From contig CATKHK010000010.1 of NCBI GenBank assembly GCA_949751835.1, positions 1 through 64,000 of the forward strand: a stretch of 64,000 nucleotides of DNA. The letters run 5' to 3'. The DNA is from Blepharisma japonicum (taxonomy: Eukaryota; Ciliophora; Heterotrichea; Heterotrichida; Blepharismidae). The position numbers were made by a program, and so were the translations under genes. Below are positions 11,506-21,293 of the stretch, one piece after another. How positions within the stretch are numbered: position 1 is the first letter of the stretch; each line of letters begins with the position of its first letter. The notes under the pieces are model-generated. The model was not told the origin of the DNA, ran no database searches, and saw only the letters and a program-made list of their open reading frames with translations.

Positions 11506-12285
11506 ATGCAATATCCAGGGGTAAATCTCGAAATCAATAATCCAGAATTTGATTTAAAAAAAACTCCAGAAACTGATCTATTAGGTAATCTCTATATAGG
11601 ATTTTTGAGGAAAATCTATGGAATATTAAGTTTCCAGCTTTTGATCACAGTTATATTTTGTGGAATTGTTATGTCTAATGAGATTTTAACAGAATTCGTT
11701 CAAAATAATATTCCAGTCTTCTTTATTTCTCTAGTACTAGCAATAGCTTTAATGATTATCTTAATATTTTCCAAAGAAAAAGCCCGCAAGGTTCCTACCA
11801 ATTATATTTTACTAATAACTTTTGTGACTACTATTTAGACACTATGCGAAAGCTACATGACTTCAGCTGCCTGCACCTTTTATAACACTTACACCATCAT
11901 TACAGCTGCATTAATGACTTTAGGCATTACTTTAGCTTTAACTATTTATGCCTTTTTAGTAAAAAATATTTAGACAAAAAAAGAATTTAAACATCCTGTA
12001 GCGACTTCAATTAGCTTTATGGCTTCAATGGTTTTGGTAATAATTTTTGCTATTTATGATGTAGGAAACCATTATGCAGTGGTAAATTCCATATAGTTTT
12101 GGTGCTTTGCTGGGGTAAACTTTTATGGAATTTATATAATTTATGATACCCAGAGTATAGTGAAAGGGAGTAGGTATGGGATTACCACGGACGACTATGT
12201 GGTTGGGGCGATTGTTCTATACGTTGACATTATTGGCCTATTTCTTAAAGTCTTAGCCCTAATTGGGAAGATTAATAAAAAATAA
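11506..12285 (+). CDS. TMBIM / BAX-inhibitor-1-like membrane protein, paralogue 2
   Basis: 239 aa after removal of four 15-nt introns: 11585-11599, 11824-11838, 11959-11973 and 12082-12096. All lie at the positions used in paralogue 1. The protein starts MQYPGVNLEI and has about seven membrane segments, TLCESYM at the conserved site, and the C-terminal IIYDTQSIVKG...TTDDYVVGAIVLYVD region typical of the family. The likely role matches paralogue 1: an ER/Golgi Ca2+-leak protein. Without intron removal the frame carries TAG at three of these sites, which could be mistaken for a TAG=Gln code. The exact 15-nt spacing and shared positions argue for introns. Confidence 0.9.
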
Positions 12286-12327
12286 AGATTTCTTATAAAA
12301 ATATAAATTTCAGGAAATGCATTTAAT

Positions 12328-13485
12328 TTATGAATCAGTCCCTTTAAGCTCTACTGTTTTCCGTTTCTTTTTCATGTTTTTCTGCTTTCTGGCTTTCTCC
12401 ACTTCTATTTTTAATTTATCAATCTGAATCTCATTTTCTTGGATAATTTTCCTAAGATTTCCAGCATTATCTTCTTGGCCTTCTGTGGTTTCTGACTTAT
12501 TATCCTTCAGCCTATTTTGAATCTCAATTTCATGGTCTCTATCTTCTAGCGTTTTTATCTGTTTTTCTGCCAATTTAAGCTCACTTTCCTTAAATTCCAA
12601 CTCTTTTTTCATATCATTATGGTCATTTAGTACTTTTTGATAATCAAGCTTAGCATTTTCTATCCTCCCAAGCATTTTTTCTTCGCCTTTGCTTTTCCTT
12701 TTTCCCTTTGCCTTTGTGTCAATAGGCCCCGACATTTCTTCAATCTGTCTTATTAGCCTTACATGCTCGTCTTGGATCTGTGCAAGCTTATTTCTGAGCT
12801 GGCCTATTTCATTTCTATCTCTTTCAGAAGAAGATATTATACCAGAAAGGTCATTATCTAAGTCATTCTGCAGCTTGTCTCGATTTGCTATTTCTTCTTG
12901 CACCTTGCTCATTTTTTCTTTAGTTTGCTGGAAATTGTCAATTAAAGTATCTCTTTGTTCATTTAACTGCTTAATTACATCATTAAGTCGGCTCAGCTCT
13001 TGGTCTTTTTCCAACTTTAATTTTTCGTATTTTTCAGCCAAAATTTTAGCATTTTGCTTATTTTTATTTTTTGACTGATTTTCTTCTTCCACCTTAGCAA
13101 TCACTTCTTGTCTTATCTGTTGGACAGCTGTCAAGTTTTGTTCTTGTTTTTCAACAACCTGTGCTTCCTTGGATTTCTGATAACAATTGCTGCAGATTCT
13201 TTCCAGCTTAAGTGTTTCAGGATGCATTACCTGCTTAGGCGAACATTTCATACAGACACCTTTATAGCAAAACTTGCAGCAATATTTTTTAAAATTCACC
13301 AGGCCTACTTTGCCGAATTTTGTTTTGCAGACAGTGCATTTTTTGTCTTTTTTGTAATGGTCTCGGTCAATAGGTAAATCGAAGTTAAATTCTAGAATAC
13401 TTCTGGAGTTGTCTAATAAAGAACTGTTGGCACTTGTGTCTGAGACTTCTTCAACATCTTCCATTTTATATTTAATTTTAGGCAT
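12328..13485 (-). CDS. FYVE-like zinc finger, long coiled-coil protein
   Basis: 385 aa. Residues ~48-102 contain a FYVE/FYVE-related double zinc finger: CTVCKTKFG, then YCCKFCYKGVCMKCS, then ICSNCY (C-x2-C ... C-x2-C-x4-C-x2-C ... C-x2-C). The basic R+HHC+ patch of phosphoinositide-binding FYVE domains is not clear, so lipid binding is uncertain. Residues ~110-370 are an uninterrupted charged coiled coil ending in a Lys-rich tail. A tethering or scaffold role on endosomes or cytoskeleton is a reasonable inference. Its start codon lies only 5 bp after the stop of the upstream same-strand gene, so its transcript must begin inside that gene or be shared with it; a second in-frame ATG occurs at codon 8. 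Confidence 0.8.
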   Translation of the reverse strand: MPKIKYKMEDVEEVSDTSANSSLLDNSRSILEFNFDLPIDRDHYKKDKKCTVCKTKFGKVGLVNFKKYCCKFCYKGVCMKCSPKQVMHPETLKLERICSNCYQKSKEAQVVEKQEQNLTAVQQIRQEVIAKVEEENQSKNKNKQNAKILAEKYEKLKLEKDQELSRLNDVIKQLNEQRDTLIDNFQQTKEKMSKVQEEIANRDKLQNDLDNDLSGIISSSERDRNEIGQLRNKLAQIQDEHVRLIRQIEEMSGPIDTKAKGKRKSKGEEKMLGRIENAKLDYQKVLNDHNDMKKELEFKESELKLAEKQIKTLEDRDHEIEIQNRLKDNKSETTEGQEDNAGNLRKIIQENEIQIDKLKIEVEKARKQKNMKKKRKTVELKGTDS

Positions 13486-13490
13486 GTTAA

Positions 13491-14471
13491 TTATATCTTT
13501 ACTCCTGGGAACTCAGCTCTGATATTGGCAAGATTTTGGGCGACAGAAGGAGAAGGCTTAGTAATGAAATTAACTGTAGGCTTCCAAGGGGTTTGGGAGC
13601 TTGGAGATTTTCGCTGAGGATAGGTTAGAGGAGTTGACATATGCTCAGGGTACTTGTCAAAGCAGGCTTCTAAAATATTTTTCTTGGTAGGGCTGGCTGG
13701 GAAGAAAGGCCGATCATGCTTAAGAATATTCATTTTGTATTTTGGCGATTTTATTTTTAAAGGAATTTTTGAGTCTTCTAAAGCAGTTTTAAAATCGCTA
13801 AATGTGTAGCCAGACGGAGAGTTTTGCTTAAATGGCCTGTCTTGGAGTTTCGCTTTATCAGCAGCTGCTTTTTGTCTGTTTAATTCTTTAGCCCTATCGT
13901 AAGGGTCAGGAATATATTCAATCTTTTTATCAAAAGTAACACCAGGTGTACAGTTAGCTACCCCTACCTTGGGAGGTGACGTAAAAAAATTTCTCGGCTC
14001 CAGCTTAACTGACCCATCAGGCTCTCTTTTTCTGTAATGAAAAGTTTCGGTTGGCATGTTTTCGTATCTTTTAGACTCCTCTACTGGTCCAGCTGGTCTG
14101 AAAGGCACGTCATGGCTTTTTTTCATTTTTTCTGCTCTTTCTTTTTCATTAAGCTGTGGCTTTACCGGATCTCTATAGAGATCTCCATTAAGGAACTCAG
14201 GCTTCGAAAAATAAACGTCAGGCCCTTTGCCTGTCCTTGTAGGGCTTGTCGAGAAGTTCTTTGGGCCTGTTTTGACAGTCCCGTCTGGTAGTTTTCGTGA
14301 AGCAGTTTTGTAATATCCTGCATCATCAGAAATCGCAAGTGTCCCTGTAAAGGAAAAAAGACCATACCGAGACTTGGTGGAGTTTTCTTTGGACTCTTTT
14401 AGAAACTCCTCTCTTCTGGTTGCTTTTTCAGCTTCTTTTTCAACTGGATTCTCTAATAACCGAGTAGTCAT
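13491..14471 (-). CDS. CFAP96 (C4orf47)-like ciliary protein
   Basis: 326 aa, basic and proline-rich with little predicted secondary structure. Several short blocks recur: GPKNFSTSPTRTG, EPRNFFTSPPKVG and RPFFPASPTKKN, plus PYDRAKELNRQKAAADKAKL and RPFKQNSPSGYTF. This layout, [KR]NF.T.P.K.G followed by a YD.A....K helix and a PFK....S motif, is like the CFAP96/C4orf47 family of cilia- and flagella-associated proteins. The repeated phrase could bind tubulin, as in other microtubule-associated ciliary proteins, but that is inference. It sits between a FYVE-like gene and a tubulin-modifying carboxypeptidase, all on the same strand with gaps of 5 and 18 bp. Identification is by pattern and moderate. 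Confidence 0.6.
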   Translation of the reverse strand: MTTRLLENPVEKEAEKATRREEFLKESKENSTKSRYGLFSFTGTLAISDDAGYYKTASRKLPDGTVKTGPKNFSTSPTRTGKGPDVYFSKPEFLNGDLYRDPVKPQLNEKERAEKMKKSHDVPFRPAGPVEESKRYENMPTETFHYRKREPDGSVKLEPRNFFTSPPKVGVANCTPGVTFDKKIEYIPDPYDRAKELNRQKAAADKAKLQDRPFKQNSPSGYTFSDFKTALEDSKIPLKIKSPKYKMNILKHDRPFFPASPTKKNILEACFDKYPEHMSTPLTYPQRKSPSSQTPWKPTVNFITKPSPSVAQNLANIRAEFPGVKI

Positions 14472-14489
14472 ATTTAATATTGATAAATG

Positions 14490-16874
14490 TTATAAATTAT
14501 TTTCCATTGAAGCATTCAGAGCATGAGGAGAAGTGCTTCGATTAGGCTCTTCGTCTGTAATTCCTTTAGCAGCCTTTGGATAAAGTGACAGAGGTGTCTG
14601 AGTAGCTTGGTCATGAACTCGCTTCCCTGCAAGATTATAATACGTCCTAAGTCCTATTGGAGCTTTTTTAGGAGGAGGGGGGGCATCCTGGACTTTGCAT
14701 TGGTGCCCAGGCTGCATTTCTTCTCCGCATTTTTTGCATTTTTGTTTTGGGATTCTCCTGGTGAAAGTCTTAGGCTGGTTTATTTTTTTCTTGTTTTTTT
14801 CTTTTTTCTTCGTAGGGGCTGAATAAGACAATGGGACTAGGTTCCTGAGCTCTTCAATTTCTAAATTGTCCTCAGAAGGGTCAGAATCTGAGCCACTTGA
14901 GTCTTCTCCATCCTCTCCATTATGTAAAATATCTTCTTTTTGCATCATTTCGTTCAAAATTTCATCATAATCAACCCCAAATAGCTTAAAAGGCTCAATT
15001 GACGCCTTATTTTCTGCTTTTTTTGGAGTTTTTTCGGCTGCTTTTCCTTTTTTAATTCTGCTTTTTGCTAGTGGTATTGGCTGCCTTTTTCCTTTAGAAA
15101 CAGGAGATTGAATTATTGGCTGATTTTGCCCGAAAACAATTAAAGTCCTACACAAGTCCCTCCCAATCCCAGCCAGAATTTGCCCAGTAAAATGCATTCC
15201 TATGTACTGTCCAAAATCAGCCCCACAAAATGATGATTCCATTGTATAAATCTGTGGGATTTTCAGGTCCTTAAACATCGTGACCCTCATTGTGGACTCT
15301 TTTGACTTTTGTACTCCAAATCTTGAATACTGGTAGCTAAAGATTGGGGAAAGTTTCGATAAAATAAATGGGAAAATTTTGCAAGCTTGAGGTGAATCAG
15401 GGACATTGCAGCCATATATAAACACATTTTTCTTTCTAGAATGCCCATGCAGGTCACATATAAGCTCTATATCATAGTTTCCAGCCATAGATTTAATTAG
15501 CCGCTTGAGGCTAAAAATGGTAGGGTGGAGGACGCTGATAGGGTTTTTTCACCTTCTGTTCAGGTCAGCTCCTACCAGTCCACATCTGTAATTTCCATTA
15601 ATTACGCCATCAGGATTTAGCATTGGGACGACTTTAAATACATATCTATCCCTTAGCGCAGAAGCTTCTGGGTCATCACTTGTCAAGAAATCCAAAACGC
15701 CATGCATCATTCATGACCCTACTGTTTCCCCAGGATGCACCCTAGCTGAGAGTACTACTCCTTTTTTATTCCTTATTTCCTCTAATGTCCCTTTATTAGT
15801 AATCGTCAAATAGTCACAATTATTCCCCCCAATAGTCCTACACAGAGTTTTCCTTGCAAAATATTTATTTCTCGCTGGGTCTCTTTCATAGTTATCCAGC
15901 ATCTGCTGTAGCTGTGTATACGTATACGGTAAGGAATAAGCAAAAAACACAGAATCCCCTGCATATTTAAACTGATAAGTGAAGCTCAAGTTATAATACG
16001 TCTTTGTCTTCTTAGGATCTTTCAAAATCCCATTAGGATAATACTGTATATCTTCCCCGCCTCTTGTCCAGCCCTTTTCATACCTTTCATAATACTTGCA
16101 AGAGTACACAAGCACCCTCATTCCGTCATTAAACAGTGAGTCTGCCTTGGCAAAATTCACAATATTAAATTTCACCCTCACATTTGCCTTGGTATTTTCC
16201 ACCCTAAAGAAAAACCATTGTGTGTGCCCTTTAGAGTTTATATCATTTGACATTAACAGATTATACTCGTTTTCCCCTATTTTTGCAGCCATTGCGAGGT
16301 TTCCGCACTCAAACCTGGACTCGAATACTAGCGTATTATCAGTGCTATCAGCAGGCTGATAATACATAGGCAGCTCAGCTTGTAACAACTCGTTTTCATA
16401 GAGCCTTTGTCCCTTGGTCTCAAGGGAGCGTTTTTTTAATAGGAGACTCTTGATGTCGCACAAATTCGCATTAAAATAGCCAGCGTCGACACTGTCGTCG
16501 TATATAGATTTTGACCTCAGGTAGACTATTGATTGACTTTCAAATAAACTGCGCAATGAAGTCTCTGGTGGGTAAGGTGCTGGAAATGCAGTCCTATCAG
16601 CTGGTATGCCTTGTTCGGCTAGATCTTCATCACCATAGAAAGGTTCCAGAGCTCTGAATATGAGTTACATAAACGGGATTTTCTGGGCTTGAAAAGCAGG
16701 CTCAGATGGCATCAAAGTTTTGGGCAACAGCGGGTTAGGAGGAGGGAGCAGCTCATTGACTGAAAACTTGCCGTCGCGGATTTCTTCTTTTAGTTTGGCT
16801 TCAACATCGCCGATTTCTTCACTGTTTTCTTCGTCAGAGAACAAAACTGACCTTTGGATGTCAAATTCTTCCAT
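14490..16874 (-). CDS. Cytosolic (tubulin-type) carboxypeptidase, M14 family, copy 1
   Basis: About 789 aa, with one 15-nt intron at 16654-16668. TGA codes Trp in the frame (VGSWMMHG; NRRWKNP). The conserved N-terminal beta-sandwich of CCP/AGBL enzymes ([28 protein letters not shown]) precedes the peptidase. Zinc-site and substrate motifs are [34 protein letters not shown] and YTMESSFCG, whose Glu is catalytic. CCP enzymes remove glutamates from tubulin tails and so regulate ciliary microtubules. The C-terminal ~250 residues are a long Lys/Ser-rich, acidic, probably disordered extension ending with a small Cys cluster ([14 protein letters not shown]), possibly zinc-binding. A second, shorter paralogue lies at 32352-34181. 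All catalytic residues seem present. Confidence 0.93.
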
Positions 16875-16914
16875 AATTTGAAGTATGAAAGTGAGTTTAA
16901 TAGTTAATCATTAA

Positions 16915-17931
16915 TTACTTTCTAGATGTATATGACATCTGTACCCTCTGTTTTATTGCTACTGGCACTCTGTCAGTTCTCAGCTTCTCCACCGACGTCA
17001 CTCTTTGCAAGTTGTTAGAAGACCGGGAATTCGAAATCATCTTATAAAGAGGCTGCTCTTCCCCTCTTTTCCTTGAGTTTGTTGATGGAATCGGAGAAAT
17101 TGATTTCTGCTTTTTTGCAGGTGCTTTCTCATAAATCTGCAATCTTTTAAGCTTATTTTGGATTTGAGCTGCCTCTAGGCATTTTTCTTCATATTTTCGT
17201 TTATAATAGTCGGTAAGCTTTTGTTCCTCTTCTAGAGTAGGCTCATTTACAGAGGTCAAAGCTTCTTGCAGCTTATCTAGCTCAGTCACATGTTTTTGGT
17301 ACTCTTTTTGTTTTTCAGCCAAAGTCCCTTTTAACCGCTTTCACTCCTGCTGAAGCCGAGAATTCCTTTGTTCATATTCTGTAGACTTTTCTTCTCTTTT
17401 TGCCATTGTCCGTGACATTGGCCTATCTGTAGTCGGTAGCTTAATTCTGCCTGAGCTTGACATTTTCAAATCTTGGACTTCTTTTTTCCTTAATTCAATT
17501 AGCTCTTTTAAGGTCTCTGTGTCTTGTCTGAGCTGATCCACTACTTTATTATTGCTTTGGGTCAGTCCTTTTTGTTTTTTCTCTGATTTTTCAAGCTTCT
17601 CTGTCATTGAGTCAATATAAAGCTTCATTTGTTGCTCGATTTTTATATGATTGCGGACTTCGTTTTCAAGCTTTTGTAGGGCTCTTTGGTAGGTTTCGTT
17701 GTCTAAGAACTGCTGGTACTCAGGTGTGCCTCTGGCTTGCTTTTTGATGTCTAAAAGCCCGTCTGTGATGTTCATAATGCTTGCAAGGGCTTGAAAACTG
17801 TCCATGTGAATAAGGTCCGTGATTCCTACGCCAAATGGATTTTCTTCGCCCATGGTACCGAATTCTGTGTGAATTAAGACACACAGGTCTTGAATTGATT
17901 TCTCCAAATTCCGTTGGTCTTCTTCTCCCAT
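16915..17931 (-). CDS. Coiled-coil protein, tentatively SSX2IP/ADIP-like
   Basis: 338 aa, with one TGA (17341-17343) read as Trp in QQEWKRLK. An N-terminal ~75-residue globular helical part (NLEKSIQDLC, then SFQALASIMN) is followed by coiled coil to ~280 and a basic, Ser-rich tail. A short N-terminal helical module followed by a coiled coil containing a ...EEKSTEYEQRNSRLQQEWKR-type block is reminiscent of the ADIP/SSX2IP family of centriolar-satellite and ciliary proteins, but the match is weak by eye. It could be another basal-body coiled-coil protein. It lies 40 bp upstream of the carboxypeptidase gene on the same strand. Confidence 0.7.
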
Positions 17932-18073
17932 TATGCTTAGAAGCTTAAGTTATTAATTTAATTTTTAGTAATATATAGAGAGCTAGTATTTATTATTTAA
18001 TAAGCAATAATTATAAAATTTTTCTCAGGCTCTTTCAATTATGAGATTGGGAAATAATTAATAAATAAGAGGA

Positions 18074-18403
18074 ATGGCAAGAAAAAATGTACCTGATCCT
18101 AAAGTGGCTGCAGATTTAGCTGGATATGAAAGATTGAACAAGAGTTCTGCATCAGTTGGAACAGACAGGTTTAGTAAAAGCTATTCCTTAATTGAAGATC
18201 TTAACAGAACCTCTACATCAATTGGAGAAAGTTATGTGAAACCTAAACAAAAGCCAAAAAGCGATGTTAAGAATTATAGCAAAGTGAAAACAATGCTGGT
18301 GTATGGCCAATCTGCAGTAATTCTTTTGCTTTTCATTGCTGCCTTGTATTTGCAGTATAAAATTTCGTTCCTAAAAAAGACTAGTCATGCTAATAATCCT
18401 TAA
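18074..18403 (+). CDS. Small tail-anchored membrane protein, unknown
   Basis: 109 aa. The N-terminal ~70 residues are polar and Ser/Lys-rich. One hydrophobic segment spans about 74-94 (LVYGQSAVILLLFIAALYLQ), and a short basic tail follows (KKTSHANNP). This is the layout of a tail-anchored membrane protein facing the cytosol, and an N-terminal SNARE-like heptad is not evident. No family recognised. Start and stop (TAA) are clear, and no intron is needed. Confidence 0.65.
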   Translation: MARKNVPDPKVAADLAGYERLNKSSASVGTDRFSKSYSLIEDLNRTSTSIGESYVKPKQKPKSDVKNYSKVKTMLVYGQSAVILLLFIAALYLQYKISFLKKTSHANNP

Positions 18404-18493
18404 TTCTATCTATTCTAATAAATTTACTTATTGCAAAGATTATAAGAGATCTAGTATATATAATAACTTTTGCCTAAATATAACATTTTATTA

Positions 18494-19846
18494 ATGAATT
18501 ATACTGCAGAATATAACCGAGGATACCTAGGAGTAATCCACCCACAGCTAAACTCAGTATTTCTTATTTAGGAACCAGGAGAATTCAAATTTGGCCGAAA
18601 AAGGTTCGATGTTGATAAAAACTCTCAAAGCTCTCACATTGTATACAATGTCAGGCAGCCAGTTATAACGTCTGAAGATGCTAGAAACAGGCAACAATAT
18701 ATAGAAGAATTGCCTTCTAATACCCAAAATAAAGACTATGAGCAGCCTACACAGCCTGGCTATCAGCCACGATCCAGCTCTATCCCGAAAAATTACAGTC
18801 AAATGTATGATGAAAAACTTCCCAATTATAAACGAAAAGCAGGGACTGTCAGGAATAATGACTACCAATATGAAGACACGTCGCCTAGCTATACAAAGCA
18901 GCAAGGTTTCGATCGGTCTTTTCAAGAAGAAGCTACACAATATATTGACCCTGCTATAGAAAAACCTCAACAAGAGTCTGTTCCTTTAAGTTTAGCTGAA
19001 AAATACACAAGAGAGCTAGAAATTCTTAAAGAGCAGCTGAGGCAAAAAGACGAAATTCTTCAGAGTTTCCAGCAGAGAAAAAGTCCACCCCCAAATATAT
19101 CTCAAGAAGAAGCATATAATAGACTGAATAAAGGGATGTATGACAAGGTAAGAATGGAAGAGAAAAGAAGAGAAACAACCAGCAACCTAGATTTCCAGCT
19201 AAGCTTAAAAGAGCAGCAAAAACAAATCCAGAACTTGGAAAGAGAAAAAGAGCAAGTTAGGAGGCTAGAAGAGCTGAAAAAGTTGAGAGATGATGAGGCT
19301 TATGAAAGGGAACAAAAAATAAAGAGGGCAAAACAGTATAGAGAAAACTTAGAAGTCCAAGAATTGCTGAAAAATCAGATGAAAGGAAATGGCTCTGTAA
19401 ATAAATCCTACGTTGATGATGTCTCTCAATTTGAGATAAATCGATCAGACCAGTCACTCTCAAACATAGAAAGCCCTTCTTTTCCGAGATACGCAAAAAA
19501 GAACCCCAGGACTATCACTTTTGACCCAATAACAGGAGCGTTAAGAGACACAAGATCAATGCCAAGCCCTTTCCGATCCAAACAGCACTCTGAGCCTCCA
19601 AAATCCCGACAAATTCCTTCAGAATTTATCTCCCACCCAGCGTTCAACGACGTAAAATTCACCAAAGCTGCTCCAAAATTTGTCCCCAGCTTCCCTGTGA
19701 CTGGTAATCCTAATACAATTCTATACAAGCCTGAGTTCCAAGAAGACGCCAATAAATTCTTTGGAATTGAAGAAAGAGGTAAATCAAGGCAGGAAAAGTC
19801 CCTAGCTGACTATGGAAATATGGTCCTCGGGAGATACCCAAGATAA
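18494..19846 (+). CDS. Coiled-coil protein, probably cytoskeletal or ciliary
   Basis: 445 aa after removing a 15-nt intron (18557-18571, GTATTTCTTATTTAG) that otherwise puts a TAG in frame. Start MNYTAEYNRG; the first ~150 residues are polar and disordered. A coiled coil runs from ~175 to ~310, rich in Arg/Glu (EQQKQIQNLEREKEQVRRLE; KRAKQYRENLEVQELLKNQ), and a Pro/Ser-rich tail ends LGRYPR. The YRENLE.Q pattern is typical of many centriolar and ciliary coiled-coil proteins. I cannot name a family. It ends 17 bp from the stop of the convergent COQ4 gene. Confidence 0.75.
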
Positions 19847-19863
19847 TTTTTGTCTAAATTAAT

Positions 19864-20568
19864 TTAAGGACTGAAAAACCACTTCTTAAACTCTTCCATG
19901 TCTTGTTCGAAATGAGCTTCATAGTGTACATTCATGCAGAATTTGCCATTATTTGCAAGAGAAATCATTTTTGGGGCTCCTTTCCTAAGCAAATCAATCT
20001 TTTCCCACACTGACAGCCTAAGTGGGCCAACTAAAGAGGCTAGTGCAGTAGAGGCGAGTTCTAGCTGCTGGAATTCATAAATTTTTACTTCAATTTCTTC
20101 GTATACGCTTATTTCTTTGTTTAGTAATAAATGCAAAAAATCGTGGATTTCTTTGTATCTTTGGAAAATGTAGGCTAAATCTAGGTCTTCAATGTGTTTT
20201 ACTAATGGTCTTTCGTCAGGGTTTAAATTTAAGGCGTCCATATGGTCGATATATTGTTTTCCAAATGAGTTAGGAGGTAGTGCTCGGAGTTTATTGAAAT
20301 CTACATAAGGGGTTCTTATTCTAGGCTTTTCTTGGAGGATTTTGGCTCCTACAGGATGAGCTTGCATCTTTTGTTTGATTCCTTGAAGTGCGTAATATGA
20401 AGAGCATTCCCCGAATGTGGAGAGATACTCCCCATTTTCTGGGTATAGAAGCCCATTGACTGCATTAGTAAAAATCTTGTAAACTCTATCAGTCTCTGAA
20501 GAAAGCGGTGTAAAGTTCTCTAGAATGTCATTGCAGGTATGTACTTTTCTTATTAAACTCCTTATCAT
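19864..20568 (-). CDS. COQ4: Ubiquinone biosynthesis protein COQ4
   Basis: 234 aa. COQ4 is needed for ubiquinone synthesis on the matrix side of the mitochondrial inner membrane, as part of the COQ complex. The zinc-ligand motif HD-x2-H-x11-E is complete: H142, D143, H146, E158. Other family blocks are present: HPVGAKILQEKPRI (~71-84), LPPNSFGKQYIDHM (~97-110), NPDERP and LAYIFQRYKEIHDF. The N-terminus (MIRSLIRKVH) is short, basic and amphipathic, consistent with a mitochondrial targeting signal. Length is within the family range. No intron or TGA codon is needed. Confidence 0.95.
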   Translation of the reverse strand: MIRSLIRKVHTCNDILENFTPLSSETDRVYKIFTNAVNGLLYPENGEYLSTFGECSSYYALQGIKQKMQAHPVGAKILQEKPRIRTPYVDFNKLRALPPNSFGKQYIDHMDALNLNPDERPLVKHIEDLDLAYIFQRYKEIHDFLHLLLNKEISVYEEIEVKIYEFQQLELASTALASLVGPLRLSVWEKIDLLRKGAPKMISLANNGKFCMNVHYEAHFEQDMEEFKKWFFSP

Positions 20569-20638
20569 TTATATTAATAAAGTTGCTTAAATTAAATATT
20601 TACTATATGAAATATTTCCATAATATTTACACGTGTAA

Positions 20639-21259
20639 ATGGTAATTTGGCTGCTTATTCCAGCTCTTACTCTTGCATTTAACTTTGGCAACCCTAAAGA
20701 AAAGCCCACAATGGAAGAAGCCTTACGAATAGTCTCTGAAATAAAAGACGACGTGTCCACAGACATCACAGAAAAGAACTTCGATGAACTCATACGAAAT
20801 TCAAAAGATCCATGGTTTGTCTATTTTTATCACCCAGAGAGCGTAAAGTGCACGTTTTATTCCCCACAGTGGAAATTCTTCTCAGAAGAAGTCAAAGAAA
20901 AAGGCTATAAACTAAACACAGGAAAAGTCAACATGGAGAAGAATATGCGCTTAGTCGTCAGACTTGAGGTCCAAAACTACCCTGCTTTCTTATATTTTGT
21001 AGATGGGCAGTATTATAACTACACAGGACCTAATGACGATATGACGCTGCCTTCAGTGCACTTAGAAAAATTATATTTGCAGTATGACCATAAGCCTATT
21101 CCATATAGAGCACCAAGAGAAAAGCCTATTTTAGATAAAGTAAAAGATTTTGCACGTGAGAATACAGTTTGTGTCGCAGTAGGTGGGGCTGTAGTAGTTT
21201 TCGTAGCAGTTTTTGGACTTTTGAAACTATTAAGAAAGAAGAAGCCAAAAACAGAATAA
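20639..21259 (+). CDS. Thioredoxin-like ER membrane protein with degenerate active site
   Basis: 206 aa. A signal peptide (MVIWLLIPALTLAFN, ~1-15) precedes a thioredoxin fold: VYFYHPE, then AFLYFVDGQYYNYTG with the cis-Pro region YPAFLYF. The CxxC site is not retained. Where the active site should be there is PESVKC, a single Cys, so this is probably a redox-inactive or single-Cys member, as in several TMX/PDI relatives. One membrane helix lies near 176-197 (VCVAVGGAVVVFVAVFGLL), and the basic cytosolic end KKKPKTE fits a K-x-K-x-x ER retrieval signal. Likely type I ER protein, perhaps a chaperone-like binder. Confidence 0.8.
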   Translation: MVIWLLIPALTLAFNFGNPKEKPTMEEALRIVSEIKDDVSTDITEKNFDELIRNSKDPWFVYFYHPESVKCTFYSPQWKFFSEEVKEKGYKLNTGKVNMEKNMRLVVRLEVQNYPAFLYFVDGQYYNYTGPNDDMTLPSVHLEKLYLQYDHKPIPYRAPREKPILDKVKDFARENTVCVAVGGAVVVFVAVFGLLKLLRKKKPKTE

Positions 21260-21293
21260 TTATCATAAAGCTTTTTTTAATTATTTACCAAAA

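Noticed and set aside
10399-12285. TAG (and TAA) as Gln in the TMBIM genes
   Set aside because: Each in-frame stop lies in an exact 15-nt GT...AG stretch at the same place in both paralogues, and removal restores the family's sequence.
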